From Burkholderiaceae bacterium (GTDB lineage: Bacteria; Pseudomonadota; Gammaproteobacteria; Burkholderiales; Burkholderiaceae_B), in assembly GCA_023653055.1 (NCBI GenBank), contig JAMNXR010000009.1, forward strand, positions 1 through 64,000: DNA of 64,000 nucleotides, given 5' to 3'. The notes below the pieces were generated by a model. The model saw nothing but the letters and a program-made list of their open reading frames with translations. It ran no database searches and was not told where the DNA came from. A program made the translations under genes and the position numbers. Shown here piece by piece: positions 6,802 to 15,931 of the stretch (positions within the stretch are counted from its first letter, which is position 1; each line of letters opens with the position of its first letter).

Positions 6802-7749
6802 TCAGCTCACCACGTTGACAGGTTTGCCTTCAGAAAACGCATTGAGATTTCCCACGATTCCATCCATTAGGCTGCGCATGCCGTGTTCATTGGCCCACGT
6901 GATGTGAGGTGTAATGATCAGGTTGGGCATATGCATTTGTAAGAGAGGATTTTCAGCTGGAGGCGGTTCGACTGCTAGAACATCCAGTGCGACGCCACCC
7001 AGTTGTCCGCTGAGCAAGCCATCTGCGACGGCTTGCTCATTAATAAGAGGACCACGGGCTGTATTGATCAGCATGGCGCCGCGTTTCATCTGCCCGATCT
7101 CTGCTTGTCCGATCATGCTGCGCGTGGCTTCTGTGAGCGGGCAATGTAAGGAAATGATGTCGCTTTGCGCCAATAGCGTTTCAAACCTGACATAGCCCGG
7201 CCGCACATCAGGACGGTTGCGATGCTCGCCAAAGAGCACGTTCATGCCAAGCGCTTGTGCAAGGGTCGCGACCTCATTGCCAATCGCACCGCGACCAAAA
7301 ATACCAAGCGTTGCACCTCGCACGTTGAGCACCGGGGCGCCATGGACGCAAAAGTGTGGGGAGTCTGGCCAAGCCTGGCGTGCTGTCGTTTGATAGTAAG
7401 GTAATGCACGCCGAAGAGAAAAAATGAAACCAATCACACCTTCACCTACGCTTTGGCGTGAGTAGCCTGGCACGTTTGAAACAATCACCCCGTGTTCGCG
7501 ACAGGCCTGCAAATCCACACAGTCATAACCGGTCGCCGCCACACACACAAACTTAAGTTTCGGTAGTCGCGCAAGGATGCCTTGCGTCAGTTTGATTTTG
7601 TTCGTGATGCAGACATCTGCATCGGCAAGCGCCTGAACTACTGCGTCTGGATCTTGCGCTGTTGCGGGGAGATTCACCCATTTAGTGGCCCATTCGGGGA
7701 CCGGCAAGGGTGTTGGAATGGTGTCGCTGTCAAGAAATACGATTTGCAT
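6802..7749 (-). CDS. D-2-hydroxyacid dehydrogenase (glycerate/hydroxypyruvate-type)
   Basis: A 315-residue NAD(P)-dependent oxidoreductase. Features: 'CVAATGYDCVDLQACREHGVIVSNVPGYSRQSVGE', Rossmann motif 'LGIFGRGAIGNEVA', substrate Arg in 'NTARGPLINE', Glu in 'LAVEPPP', and catalytic His in 'ITPHITWAN'. The pattern is closest to HprA-type glycerate dehydrogenases, but glyoxylate or other 2-ketoacids are possible. The ATG at 7749 (MQIVFLDSD) is the natural domain start; the in-frame upstream ATG at 7809 adds a poorly conserved leader. It is the first gene of the five-gene operon running to the Bug receptor, so it probably shares a substrate with them. Confidence 0.85.
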   Translation of the reverse strand: MQIVFLDSDTIPTPLPVPEWATKWVNLPATAQDPDAVVQALADADVCITNKIKLTQGILARLPKLKFVCVAATGYDCVDLQACREHGVIVSNVPGYSRQSVGEGVIGFIFSLRRALPYYQTTARQAWPDSPHFCVHGAPVLNVRGATLGIFGRGAIGNEVATLAQALGMNVLFGEHRNRPDVRPGYVRFETLLAQSDIISLHCPLTEATRSMIGQAEIGQMKRGAMLINTARGPLINEQAVADGLLSGQLGGVALDVLAVEPPPAENPLLQMHMPNLIITPHITWANEHGMRSLMDGIVGNLNAFSEGKPVNVVS

Positions 7750-7952
7750 GGTTACACTTTGCCCAAATGTGGTCTGATATCTACTGCCGTTTATTCGGCA
7801 ATTGAGCATTAAATCATGTTGGCGATCAGTGTGAACTTAGTGCAAGAGTAGGGCTCCAACCGAGCCTAAGGTTCAGTTATTTGGTGGCGCGCCCCTTTGC
7901 GAACTTTTAAGGGCTGTCGGATCTGATATTTCTATATAAATCATAAGTTTAA

Positions 7953-8543
7953 ATGAAAAGCAATCAACTAAAGAAAATCCGTATTTACTGGTTCTTGGCT
8001 TCTGTCACAGCGGTTGTAGGGCTCTGTTCCACTCAATTTGCGCTCGTCAATCTCTTGCCAGCAGCACATGCAACAGGTACACCATACAAATTAACAGGCA
8101 AGGTTGTGCGTGTTTCAGATGGTGATACGGTCAATTTGTTAGTTGAAAATAAACAGGAGCGTATTCGCTTGGCGAGTATTGACGCACCAGAAACGGCGCA
8201 CGGCAGCAGCCAGCCCGGGCAGCCTTTTGGTGAAGCTTCGCGAAAAAATCTTGCCGAGTATGTGGCGGGTAAAACACTGACGGTGGTCTGTTTTGAAAAG
8301 GATCACTATGACCGACATATTTGCGACATCCCGGTGAACGGGACTACCGCCAACCGCTTGCAAGTCGAGCAGGGCTATGCCTGGGCAAATCAGCAGGCCA
8401 AGGGAAAGTTTCTGCGCGATAAGACTCTGGTGGATTTAGAAAAATCTGCGCGCCAGAAAAAACTCGGGTTATGGGCTGAGCCAGGCGCTATCGCACCGTG
8501 GCAGTGGCGTGTGGAATGCTGGAAAAATAAAAAATGCTCCTAA
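7953..8543 (+). CDS. Secreted thermonuclease-family (SNase) protein
   Basis: A 196-residue protein with an N-terminal hydrophobic segment (about 12-36, WFLASVTAVVGLCSTQFALVN) that directs export. A staphylococcal-nuclease-like fold follows: 'GKVVRVSDGDTVNLLV', 'ERIRLASIDAPE', 'GEASRKNLAEYVAGKTLTVVCFEKDHYDRHICDIPVNG' and 'GYAWANQQAKG'. The key Asp, Arg and Glu positions of the family are present, so a Ca-dependent nuclease is likely. The C-terminus ends with a Trp- and Cys-containing tail. The following ABC receptor gene starts inside its last codons (10-base overlap), suggesting co-transcription, though a functional link is not obvious. Confidence 0.85.
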   Translation: MKSNQLKKIRIYWFLASVTAVVGLCSTQFALVNLLPAAHATGTPYKLTGKVVRVSDGDTVNLLVENKQERIRLASIDAPETAHGSSQPGQPFGEASRKNLAEYVAGKTLTVVCFEKDHYDRHICDIPVNGTTANRLQVEQGYAWANQQAKGKFLRDKTLVDLEKSARQKKLGLWAEPGAIAPWQWRVECWKNKKCS

Positions 8544-10825
8544 AGCGTCTGACAGGATGTTTTGTTTTGTTCGCAATCGTTTTGTTGAATGGTTGCGAAC
8601 AAAGCACCCCCTCTGGGCATGCCTCAGCGGATTCGCCAATTAACAGCCCGTATGCAACGGGTGCTGAGCAGCAAAATGTCTTGTACACCGCTTTTACACA
8701 GCGCTCCCCAAAGTACCTCGACCCTGCACGTTCTTATTCGACAGATGAGACGCCTTATACCTACAATATTTATGAGCCTTTATACGGCTATCACTATCTC
8801 AAGCGTCCTTACGAACTGATTCCCCGTACGGCGACGCATGTTGCTGAGCCCGTATTTCTGGACTGGCAAGGCAATATCCTGGATGCAGAGGCACCCGCCT
8901 CGGAGATTGTGGAAAGTATCTACGATATTTCATTGCGTCCAGAAGTGATGTACCAACCCCATCCTGCCTTTGCACGCAAGGAAGATGGCCGCTTTCAGTA
9001 TTGGCCAATAGAGGGAGAGGTGTTTGAAGGTAAGTTTTCAATTCCAGATTTCCAGCACACGGGCACACGCGAATTAACGGCTCACGATTACGTGTATGCC
9101 TTGCGCAGGCTGGCCAGCCCGCGCGTGGCTTCCCCTATTTTTTCTACCTTGGCCCAGCATATCATCGGCATGGAAGCCTATGGCAAGCGCTTACGTGAAA
9201 TCGACACTGAGCTGCGCCAAGGGGTTCCAGTCGGTGCGCGGGATTTACCGTGGCTGGACCTGCGCAGCCTAGGGTTTGCTGGCATTGAAGCCTTGGACGA
9301 GCACACGCTTCGTATCCGCGTAAAAGGGTTATATCCACAGTTCAAATATTGGCTCGCGATGACCTTTGTCGCACCCATTCCTTGGGAAGCGGATCGCTTT
9401 TATAGCCAGTCTGGTATGGCACAGCGCAATCTCTCATTGAATCATTGGCCGGTCGGCACGGGCCCCTATATGTTGACGGAGTCTCTGCAAAATAGACGCC
9501 ACGTCCTTTCGCGAAACCCAAACTTTCGTGGCGAGCCCTATCCTTGCGAGGGAGAGCCCGGTGATCAAGCCGCAGGACTGTTGGCGGACTGCGGAAAAAT
9601 GACGCCCTTTATTGATCGCATTGTTTTTAATATTGAAAAAGAAAGTATCCCACTGCAAGGCAAATTCATGCAGGGCTATTACGACATTCCCCAAGTGGAC
9701 CGTGGAGATACGGGCGTGGCTATGCTCGTGGCGGCAAGCGACTCGACCGAAAAAGCGGCGTTATATGCCAAGCATGGCATTCAGCTTCCCACCACAGTCG
9801 AAGCGCAAATGCAGTACTTTGGTTTCAATTGGCGTGACCCGGTGGTGGGACAGGGTGACACACCCGAACAGCAGATCCGCAATCGCAAACTACGCCAGGC
9901 TTTAAGCATCGCTTTTAACTGGGAAGAGTTTGTCGCGATCTTTCAAAACGATCAGGCGCAGGTGGCGTATGGACCGATTCCGCCCGGCATTCTGGGTTAT
10001 GAGAGCGGCGAGGCAGGGATCAACCGTGTGGTCTATGACGTCAAGGACGGTAAGCCACAGCGTAAATCGCTCGACGAGGCGCGACGCTTATTAGCCGAAG
10101 CGGGTTATCCAAATGGTCGGCATGAGAAAACAGGTGAACCGTTAGTGTTGTATTTTGATTCGGCAAGTGGTGCGGGTGGCTCAAGCCCCACGCTCGATTG
10201 GATGCGGCGTCAGTTTGCCAACATTGGTGTGCAGCTCGATGTGCGCTCAACGGACTACAACCGGTTTCAGGAAAAAATGGCACGCGGCGTCGCTCAAATG
10301 TATATGTGGGGCTGGGTGGCTGACTACCCCGATGCAGAAAATTTTCTATTCTTGTTGTATGGGCCAAACGTCAAGGCAGGCAAGGGTGGCGAAAATGCTT
10401 CCAACTATGTCAATCCGGAGTACGACGCGCTCTTCGAAAGAATGCGTGACTTGCCAGATGGCGATGAAAAGGCCAAAGTAATCGCGGAGATGATAAAAAT
10501 CCTGCAAGTGGATGCGCCTTGGATGTTTGGTGCCTTCCCTAAGTCTGGCGGGGCATTTCAACAATGGGTCGGCAACGCCAAGCCGACACAAATGGTACGC
10601 AATACGTTGCAGTACATGAAAATTGATCCAGTATTACGCGCCAAGAAAATCGCGGAATGGAATCCGCCAGTCTGGTGGCCACTCGGCGCATTGATTGCGC
10701 TGCTTGCTGCGGTGGTGTGGCCCGCGTGGCGTGTATTGCGCAGACAAGAACGTCTTAACGCGTTTGGTGAGCACGCGCAGATGCCTGATGTGCAGCGTGA
10801 GCCATCGCAGGAGCCGCGCAAATGA
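8534..10825 (+). CDS. ABC transporter substrate-binding lipoprotein (SBP family 5) with C-terminal membrane helix
   Basis: A 763-residue oligopeptide-type receptor. The N-terminus 'MLLKRLTGCFVLFAIVLLNGC' is a lipoprotein signal with lipobox LLNGC (Cys21). The family 5 core follows: 'YLDPARSYSTDETPYTYNIYEPLYGYHY', 'LTAHDYVYALRRLASP', 'VGTGPYMLTE', 'RQALSIAFNWEEFVAIFQND' and 'MYMWGWVADYPDAENFLFLLYGPN'. It is longer than OppA/DppA (about 540). Unusually, it also has a C-terminal hydrophobic helix (about 717-735, WPLGALIALLAAVVWPAWR) followed by a basic tail. It is the first gene of the importer operon; the permease start overlaps its stop (ATGA). Confidence 0.9.
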   Translation: MLLKRLTGCFVLFAIVLLNGCEQSTPSGHASADSPINSPYATGAEQQNVLYTAFTQRSPKYLDPARSYSTDETPYTYNIYEPLYGYHYLKRPYELIPRTATHVAEPVFLDWQGNILDAEAPASEIVESIYDISLRPEVMYQPHPAFARKEDGRFQYWPIEGEVFEGKFSIPDFQHTGTRELTAHDYVYALRRLASPRVASPIFSTLAQHIIGMEAYGKRLREIDTELRQGVPVGARDLPWLDLRSLGFAGIEALDEHTLRIRVKGLYPQFKYWLAMTFVAPIPWEADRFYSQSGMAQRNLSLNHWPVGTGPYMLTESLQNRRHVLSRNPNFRGEPYPCEGEPGDQAAGLLADCGKMTPFIDRIVFNIEKESIPLQGKFMQGYYDIPQVDRGDTGVAMLVAASDSTEKAALYAKHGIQLPTTVEAQMQYFGFNWRDPVVGQGDTPEQQIRNRKLRQALSIAFNWEEFVAIFQNDQAQVAYGPIPPGILGYESGEAGINRVVYDVKDGKPQRKSLDEARRLLAEAGYPNGRHEKTGEPLVLYFDSASGAGGSSPTLDWMRRQFANIGVQLDVRSTDYNRFQEKMARGVAQMYMWGWVADYPDAENFLFLLYGPNVKAGKGGENASNYVNPEYDALFERMRDLPDGDEKAKVIAEMIKILQVDAPWMFGAFPKSGGAFQQWVGNAKPTQMVRNTLQYMKIDPVLRAKKIAEWNPPVWWPLGALIALLAAVVWPAWRVLRRQERLNAFGEHAQMPDVQREPSQEPRK

Positions 10826-11799
10826 TGGCCTATATTATTCGGCGCTTACTGTATGGTGCGCTGATTTTGGTGGGCGTCAACGTGTTTACGTTTGTCTTGT
10901 TTTTTGCCGTCAATACCCCTGACGATATGGCGCGCCTCGCCATTGGCGGGCAGCGTGTCAGCGCCGATGCCGTCGAAAAATGGAAGGCAGATCGTGGTTA
11001 CGATAAGCCGCTATTTTTAAATACGGAGGCGGCAGGTCTCAGCAAATACACCGACACTATTTTTTACCAGCGCTCTGTTCCCTTGTTGAAGTTTGATTTT
11101 GGTGCTTCAGATGAAGGCCGAGATATTGGACGTGAAATCGGTGTACGAATGTGGCCCAGTCTTGCCTTGGCCATCCCGACGTTTATTCTCGGGCTACTGG
11201 TGAGTGTTGCCTTTTCTTTATCGTTGGTCTTTTTCCGCACGACACGACTCGATTTCTGGGGCGTCGTCTTATGTGTGCTGATGCTGTCGATCTCGGGCTT
11301 GTTTTACATCATCGCCGGTCAGTGGTTGTTTTCCAAGCTCTTGCGACTCGTCCCTTATTCAGGCTTCGCTTGGGGTTGGGATGCAGTCAAGTTTTTGGCC
11401 TTACCCATCGTGGTCGCCATCATCTCAAGGCTGGGACCTGAGGCGCGGTTTTATCGCAGTCTGTTTCTCGAAGAAGTGGGTAAGGACTATGTTCGCACCG
11501 CTCGAGCGCGCGGCCTGAGTGAACGTGTCGTGTTGTTTAAACATGTGTTGCGTAACGCAATGTTGCCGATTTTGACGGGCACGGTGTCTGCCTTGCCCTT
11601 GCTGTTCATGGGTAGTTTGATTGCCGAATCATTTTTTGGTATCCCAGGTTTGGGAAGCTATACGATTGATGCGATTGGCGCACAAGACTTTTCGGTTGTG
11701 CGTGCCATGGTGTTTCTGGGCGCGAGCCTTTATATCGTCGGTTTGATTCTGGCGGATATTTCCTACACGCTCGCCGATCCGCGCGTGCGTTTTGAGTAG
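10822..11799 (+). CDS. ABC transporter permease, OppB/YejB-like
   Basis: A 325-residue inner-membrane permease of the oligopeptide/dipeptide importer class. It has the typical N-terminus 'YIIRRLLYGALILVGVNVFTFVLFF', and six transmembrane helices can be read. The cytoplasmic EAA loop that contacts the ATPase is 'DYVRTARARGLSERVVLFKHVLRNAMLPILT' (about 215-245). The C-terminal 'ADISYTLADPRVRFE' is the standard ending for the family. The start overlaps the receptor stop by 4 bases; the fused partner begins 5 bases after its stop. It likely pairs with the N-terminal permease part of that fusion. Confidence 0.92.
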   Translation: MMAYIIRRLLYGALILVGVNVFTFVLFFAVNTPDDMARLAIGGQRVSADAVEKWKADRGYDKPLFLNTEAAGLSKYTDTIFYQRSVPLLKFDFGASDEGRDIGREIGVRMWPSLALAIPTFILGLLVSVAFSLSLVFFRTTRLDFWGVVLCVLMLSISGLFYIIAGQWLFSKLLRLVPYSGFAWGWDAVKFLALPIVVAIISRLGPEARFYRSLFLEEVGKDYVRTARARGLSERVVLFKHVLRNAMLPILTGTVSALPLLFMGSLIAESFFGIPGLGSYTIDAIGAQDFSVVRAMVFLGASLYIVGLILADISYTLADPRVRFE

Positions 11800-11804
11800 C
11801 CGCC

Positions 11805-14800
11805 ATGCCTAAAATTATTTTCCTTTGGACCGATATCGCAATCTTCGCCCTGTTCGCGGCGACCCTGATCTATGCCTGGCATGTTTCACGCTCCCGCAAT
11901 TTGCGTGCGACGTGGTCGAGAGTGGCACGCAGCGCGCCAGCGATGTGTTCGGCGGTGGTCCTTTCCGTGTTTGTCGTGATCGGCTTGCTTGACTCCATGC
12001 ATTTTCAGCCGCGTTTGCCACCCGTGGCGGGGGCGTCTGCGACGGCTGCACCGGTGTATGCCCCCAAGGTGGTATCGGTGCTTGATGTCTTGCTTGAGGG
12101 TACGGCATTCGTACGACCAGAAAAAACCTATTCAGCGCCTTTAGCTTGGCTACAGTTCACCAAGGAATCGATGCTGCAGGCGGGAGGTGTCCCTACGCGA
12201 GATTTTCCGCGCTTGCGTTTTGGTGGTCGACATCTCGAAGATCCGGCTGCTGAGTGGGGCAGCGATGTAGGACGCCGAGCGGGGCTGGGATTGCTGGCGG
12301 GTGCTTTAGTTGCGCTGTTGCTTTCAGGTGTGACGCTATTGTGTGTGGGCAAAGGCTCGCGCGCGGAGGTCTTTAGACAGATCGTGCGCGGCGAGTCCGA
12401 ACTCCCTTGGCGCGCGATGCTGATCACGGTCTGTGTGCTGTGTCTGTTGCTGGGCGTGGTGTTTGGTTTGGCCACGGGGTATCACGTACTCGGTACGGAT
12501 CGCACAGGCAATGATGTATTGTGGCAGGCTTTGAAAAGTATTCGCACCGCTTGGGTGATCGGCAGTCTCACCACGGTCGCGATGTTGCCACTCGCACTGA
12601 TTTTGGGGATTGCCGCAGGATACTTTAAAGGCTGGATTGATGATGTGATCCAGTACGTTTACACCACGCTCACGTCCATTCCAGGCGTGTTGTTGATCGC
12701 AGCCTGTGTGCTGATGATGCAGGTCTATATCGATACCCATCCCGGTCTGTTTCCGACCGCCGCTCAGCGCGCGGATCTGCGACTTTTTCTGCTGTGCATG
12801 ATTTTGGGATTGACCGGTTGGGCAGGCCTATGTCGGTTGTTGCGTGCCGAGGCGCTCAAATTGCGTGAGCTCGAGTATGTGCAAGCTGCTCGGGCTTTCG
12901 GTATTTCTCATTGGCGCATCATGGCGCGGCACTTGCTGCCAAACGTCATGCATATCGTCCTGATCACGGTGGTGTTGGAGTTCTCTGGGCTGGTCCTCTA
13001 TGAGGCCGTCTTGTCCTATCTCGGGATTGGTGTCGACCCAAGCATGAACTCTTTTGGCTCAATGATTGAAAAGTCACGCTTTGAAATGTCGCGTGACCCG
13101 ATGATTTGGTGGAACCTGCTCGCAGCGTTTGTGTTTATGCTGGCTCTGGTGCTGGCGGCTAATTTATTTGCTGATGCAGTGCGCGATGCATTCGATCCCC
13201 GCTCTAGGATGTTTCGCCCGAGACGGTTTAAGCTTTTTACCTCGAATGGTATGCCAAAGTCTGCTGGCGCCATAGCCTCCTCGGCAGCTTCAGCCAATAC
13301 TCATGCCACCGTCTTTGCGTCCAGCTTGGATACGCCCGCAGTAGCACCGATCCTTGAGGTGCAAGACCTCGACGTTGTGATAGATACCGGTGAGGCTTGG
13401 CGCCATGCTGTGCAGGCCTTGGCGTTGACCGTGCATCGTGGCGAGACCTTTGCCTTGGTGGGCGAGTCTGGCTCAGGCAAGAGCATGACGGCGCTCGCAT
13501 TGATGAGACTATTGCCCGAAGCCTTGCGTGTCACACAAGGAAAAATTGTGGTGGGGGGCGTGGATATCAATTCGTTGTCTGAGTCCTCAATGCGTGCCGT
13601 GCGTGGTGGTCGTGCAGGCATGATTTTTCAAGAGCCTGGTACCAGTTTGAACCCTGTCCTGCGGATTGGTGATCAGTTATGCGAGGCAATTGTTACGCAT
13701 ACGGATTTGCGCGGGGCTGCGGCGCGCGCGCGTGCGATTCAGTGGCTGCAGCGCGTTGGGATTCCTGACCCCGAACAGCGGATTGATGATTACCCCTTCC
13801 AGTTTTCTGGCGGACAAAAACAGCGCGTCATGATTGCGATTGCCTTGGCTGCAGAGCCTGAGATATTGATTGCTGATGAGCCGACCACTGCACTGGATGT
13901 GACCGTTCAGGCACAAGTACTAAGTTTGATTCGCGATATTCAGCAAGAACTCGGCATGGCGGTGTTGTTAATTACCCATGATTTAGCTGTCGTACATGAT
14001 GTGGCCGACACTGTGGCGTTGATGCGGCATGGTGAGATTGTTGAGACTGCGCCTGCAGAGCAATTTTTTAGAGCCCCCAAGCATCCGTATGCGCGCGAAT
14101 TGTTTGCTGCGATCCCGTCCTTTGCCAAGCGTGGACAACCATTGAGCGCGCAAGCGTCGACCGATGCGATGCCGCGCGCATTCCAGCAGCGCTTGCCTCT
14201 GAGTCCTGAGGGTGCATCGGCATTGGCGCCTCATGCGCAAGCCCCCGTCCTTTTGGTGGACCAATTGGCGGTCGGCTACCCCATTCGTAAGGGCTTGTTA
14301 CGCAGGCAAATCGGGGTGAATCAAGCGGTTCAGGGGGTAAGTTTTTCCCTGCAAAGGGGAGAGACGCTCGCGTTGGTCGGCGCCTCAGGCTGTGGCAAGA
14401 CCACCGTTGCCAAAGCATTGTTAAGGTTGCTGGATTCGTCTGCAGTGATCTCGGGTGCCGCGAGATTAGGCGACCAAGATCTGCTTACGGCCTCCCGTCA
14501 TACGTTGCGGACACTCCGACGTCGAATTCAGATCGTATTTCAGGATCCTTTCGCTTCGCTCGATCCACGCATGCGTGTGCGAGAGATCTTGCACGAAGGG
14601 ATCGTGGCATTGCGACCCGAGTGGAAAGTTGCGCAACAGTCTCAGCGTATTTCAGCGTTGTTAGTGCGTGTGGGTTTGCCCGAGGATGCGGGAGATCGTT
14701 ATCCGCATGAGTTCTCGGGTGGTCAACGTCAGCGCATTGCGATCGCCCGCGCGTTGGCCGTTGAGCCAGAGGTATTGATTTTGGATGAGCCCACCTCGGC

Positions 14801-15038
14801 ATTGGACGTGTCGGTGCAAGCGCAAATCCTTGATTTATTGACTGATTTGCAAAAAGAAACGGGTATGGCTTACTTGTTTATCACCCATAACTTTAGCGTA
14901 GTAGAGTATTTGGCCGATCGTGTGGCCGTGATGGATGCAGGTAGTGTCGTGGAGTGGGGCGATGCGACGCAGGTGTTGCAGTCACCCAAGAGTGCGGCCA
15001 CACGCGAATTGCTAGCGGCCGTGCCCCGACTAGGGTGA
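11805..15038 (+). CDS. Fused ABC permease (OppC/YejE-like) plus two ATPase domains (OppD- and OppF-like)
   Basis: A single 1077-residue chain. Residues 1-475 are a permease with an N-terminal helix pair, a long insert (about 65-195), and an EAA loop at 357-381 ([20 protein letters not shown]). Residues 517-780 are ATPase 1: Walker A GESGSGKS 553-560, signature FSGGQKQR 667-674, Walker B EILIADEP 686-693. Residues 815-1077 are ATPase 2: Walker A GASGCGKT 859-866, FSGGQRQR 970-977, Walker B VLILDEP 990-996. An Ala/Ser-rich linker joins permease and ATPases (484-515). All catalytic motifs look intact. YejF-type ATPase tandems are common; fusion of both to the permease is unusual. The reading frame is open throughout with no sign of a sequencing join. 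Confidence 0.92.
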   Translation: MPKIIFLWTDIAIFALFAATLIYAWHVSRSRNLRATWSRVARSAPAMCSAVVLSVFVVIGLLDSMHFQPRLPPVAGASATAAPVYAPKVVSVLDVLLEGTAFVRPEKTYSAPLAWLQFTKESMLQAGGVPTRDFPRLRFGGRHLEDPAAEWGSDVGRRAGLGLLAGALVALLLSGVTLLCVGKGSRAEVFRQIVRGESELPWRAMLITVCVLCLLLGVVFGLATGYHVLGTDRTGNDVLWQALKSIRTAWVIGSLTTVAMLPLALILGIAAGYFKGWIDDVIQYVYTTLTSIPGVLLIAACVLMMQVYIDTHPGLFPTAAQRADLRLFLLCMILGLTGWAGLCRLLRAEALKLRELEYVQAARAFGISHWRIMARHLLPNVMHIVLITVVLEFSGLVLYEAVLSYLGIGVDPSMNSFGSMIEKSRFEMSRDPMIWWNLLAAFVFMLALVLAANLFADAVRDAFDPRSRMFRPRRFKLFTSNGMPKSAGAIASSAASANTHATVFASSLDTPAVAPILEVQDLDVVIDTGEAWRHAVQALALTVHRGETFALVGESGSGKSMTALALMRLLPEALRVTQGKIVVGGVDINSLSESSMRAVRGGRAGMIFQEPGTSLNPVLRIGDQLCEAIVTHTDLRGAAARARAIQWLQRVGIPDPEQRIDDYPFQFSGGQKQRVMIAIALAAEPEILIADEPTTALDVTVQAQVLSLIRDIQQELGMAVLLITHDLAVVHDVADTVALMRHGEIVETAPAEQFFRAPKHPYARELFAAIPSFAKRGQPLSAQASTDAMPRAFQQRLPLSPEGASALAPHAQAPVLLVDQLAVGYPIRKGLLRRQIGVNQAVQGVSFSLQRGETLALVGASGCGKTTVAKALLRLLDSSAVISGAARLGDQDLLTASRHTLRTLRRRIQIVFQDPFASLDPRMRVREILHEGIVALRPEWKVAQQSQRISALLVRVGLPEDAGDRYPHEFSGGQRQRIAIARALAVEPEVLILDEPTSALDVSVQAQILDLLTDLQKETGMAYLFITHNFSVVEYLADRVAVMDAGSVVEWGDATQVLQSPKSAATRELLAAVPRLG

Positions 15039-15113
15039 AGTGCTCAAGGCCTAAGTGTCTCCGTTATACTTTGCAGGACTTGTTATTTACAACATTGCCC
15101 TAAGATTAGGTAT

Positions 15114-15608
15114 ATGGGACTCAAAGTTTTCGATTTGCAGTGTGAACACGGCCATCTCTTCGAGGGTTGGTTTGGTTCGCACGAAGATTACGACTCTCAA
15201 CAAAGTCGTGGGATGCTGACATGCCCCATGTGTCAGAGTGCCACGATTGAAAAGCGTTTGTCAGCACCTAGACTTAATGTGGGGCATTTTGAGGTTGCGC
15301 CACGCGCTTCAGAGGCCGGTAGTGGCGGCGCGAGCGCCTCACGTGAAACTGTGTTGGCGGCTTCGCCCGAGGCCCTTCAGTTAGCCCAAATCCAGGCCGC
15401 CATCATGCAACAGATGCGCGAGCTGGTCCGCAATACTGAAAACGTCGGGTCGGGTTTCGCTGATGAAGCCCGCCGTATTCACGAAGGTGAGTCCGAAGAA
15501 CGCCCGATTCGTGGCACGGCCACACCCGAGGAGCGAGAGTCGTTGGTCGAAGACGGGATCACTGTCGTCGCCTTGCCTGATTTTCTCGATGCCGATCGAT
15601 TGCAGTGA
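15114..15608 (+). CDS. DUF1178 family protein
   Basis: 164 residues starting '[22 protein letters not shown]', with a second Cys pair in 'MLTCPMCQS'. The four Cys/His-rich positions suggest a small zinc-ribbon at the N-terminus. The rest, including '[31 protein letters not shown]', is the conserved C-terminal region of the DUF1178 family, which has no known function. It shares a 4-base overlap (GTGA) with the following Cys-cluster gene, so the two are likely co-translated. Confidence 0.85.
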   Translation: MGLKVFDLQCEHGHLFEGWFGSHEDYDSQQSRGMLTCPMCQSATIEKRLSAPRLNVGHFEVAPRASEAGSGGASASRETVLAASPEALQLAQIQAAIMQQMRELVRNTENVGSGFADEARRIHEGESEERPIRGTATPEERESLVEDGITVVALPDFLDADRLQ

Positions 15609-15886
15609 CCGCTTTCGCAGCAAAAGAACCCCCTCTGACTTGCCGTCCTAATTGCGGCGCCTGTTGCATCGCACCCTCTATCACGAGCCCAATACCGGGT
15701 ATGCCTCACGGCAAGCCTGCAGGTGTGCCGTGTATTCACCTGCAACAAGATTTTCGCTGCGCGATCTTTGGTCAACCAGAGCGACCCGCGTTTTGTGGTG
15801 GACTCCAGCCTTCCGTAGAAATGTGCGGGGAGGATCGGGAGTACGCGCTGCATTGGCTAGCTGATCTCGAGCGCGCGACTCAGTAA
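15605..15886 (+). CDS. YkgJ-family cysteine cluster protein
   Basis: 93 residues with the family Cys pattern '[13 protein letters not shown]', then 'PCIHL', '[13 protein letters not shown]' and 'MCG'. This arrangement resembles a metal- or Fe-S-binding site, and such proteins were once described as zinc/iron-chelating. The function is not established. The start is GTG at 15605, overlapping the DUF1178 stop (GTGA), which supports the choice and the two-gene unit. Confidence 0.83.
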   Translation: MTAFAAKEPPLTCRPNCGACCIAPSITSPIPGMPHGKPAGVPCIHLQQDFRCAIFGQPERPAFCGGLQPSVEMCGEDREYALHWLADLERATQ

Positions 15887-15931
15887 AAAGTCTGCACGCT
15901 CGAGTGTCAGTTCAAAGTGAGTAGGGATTTA

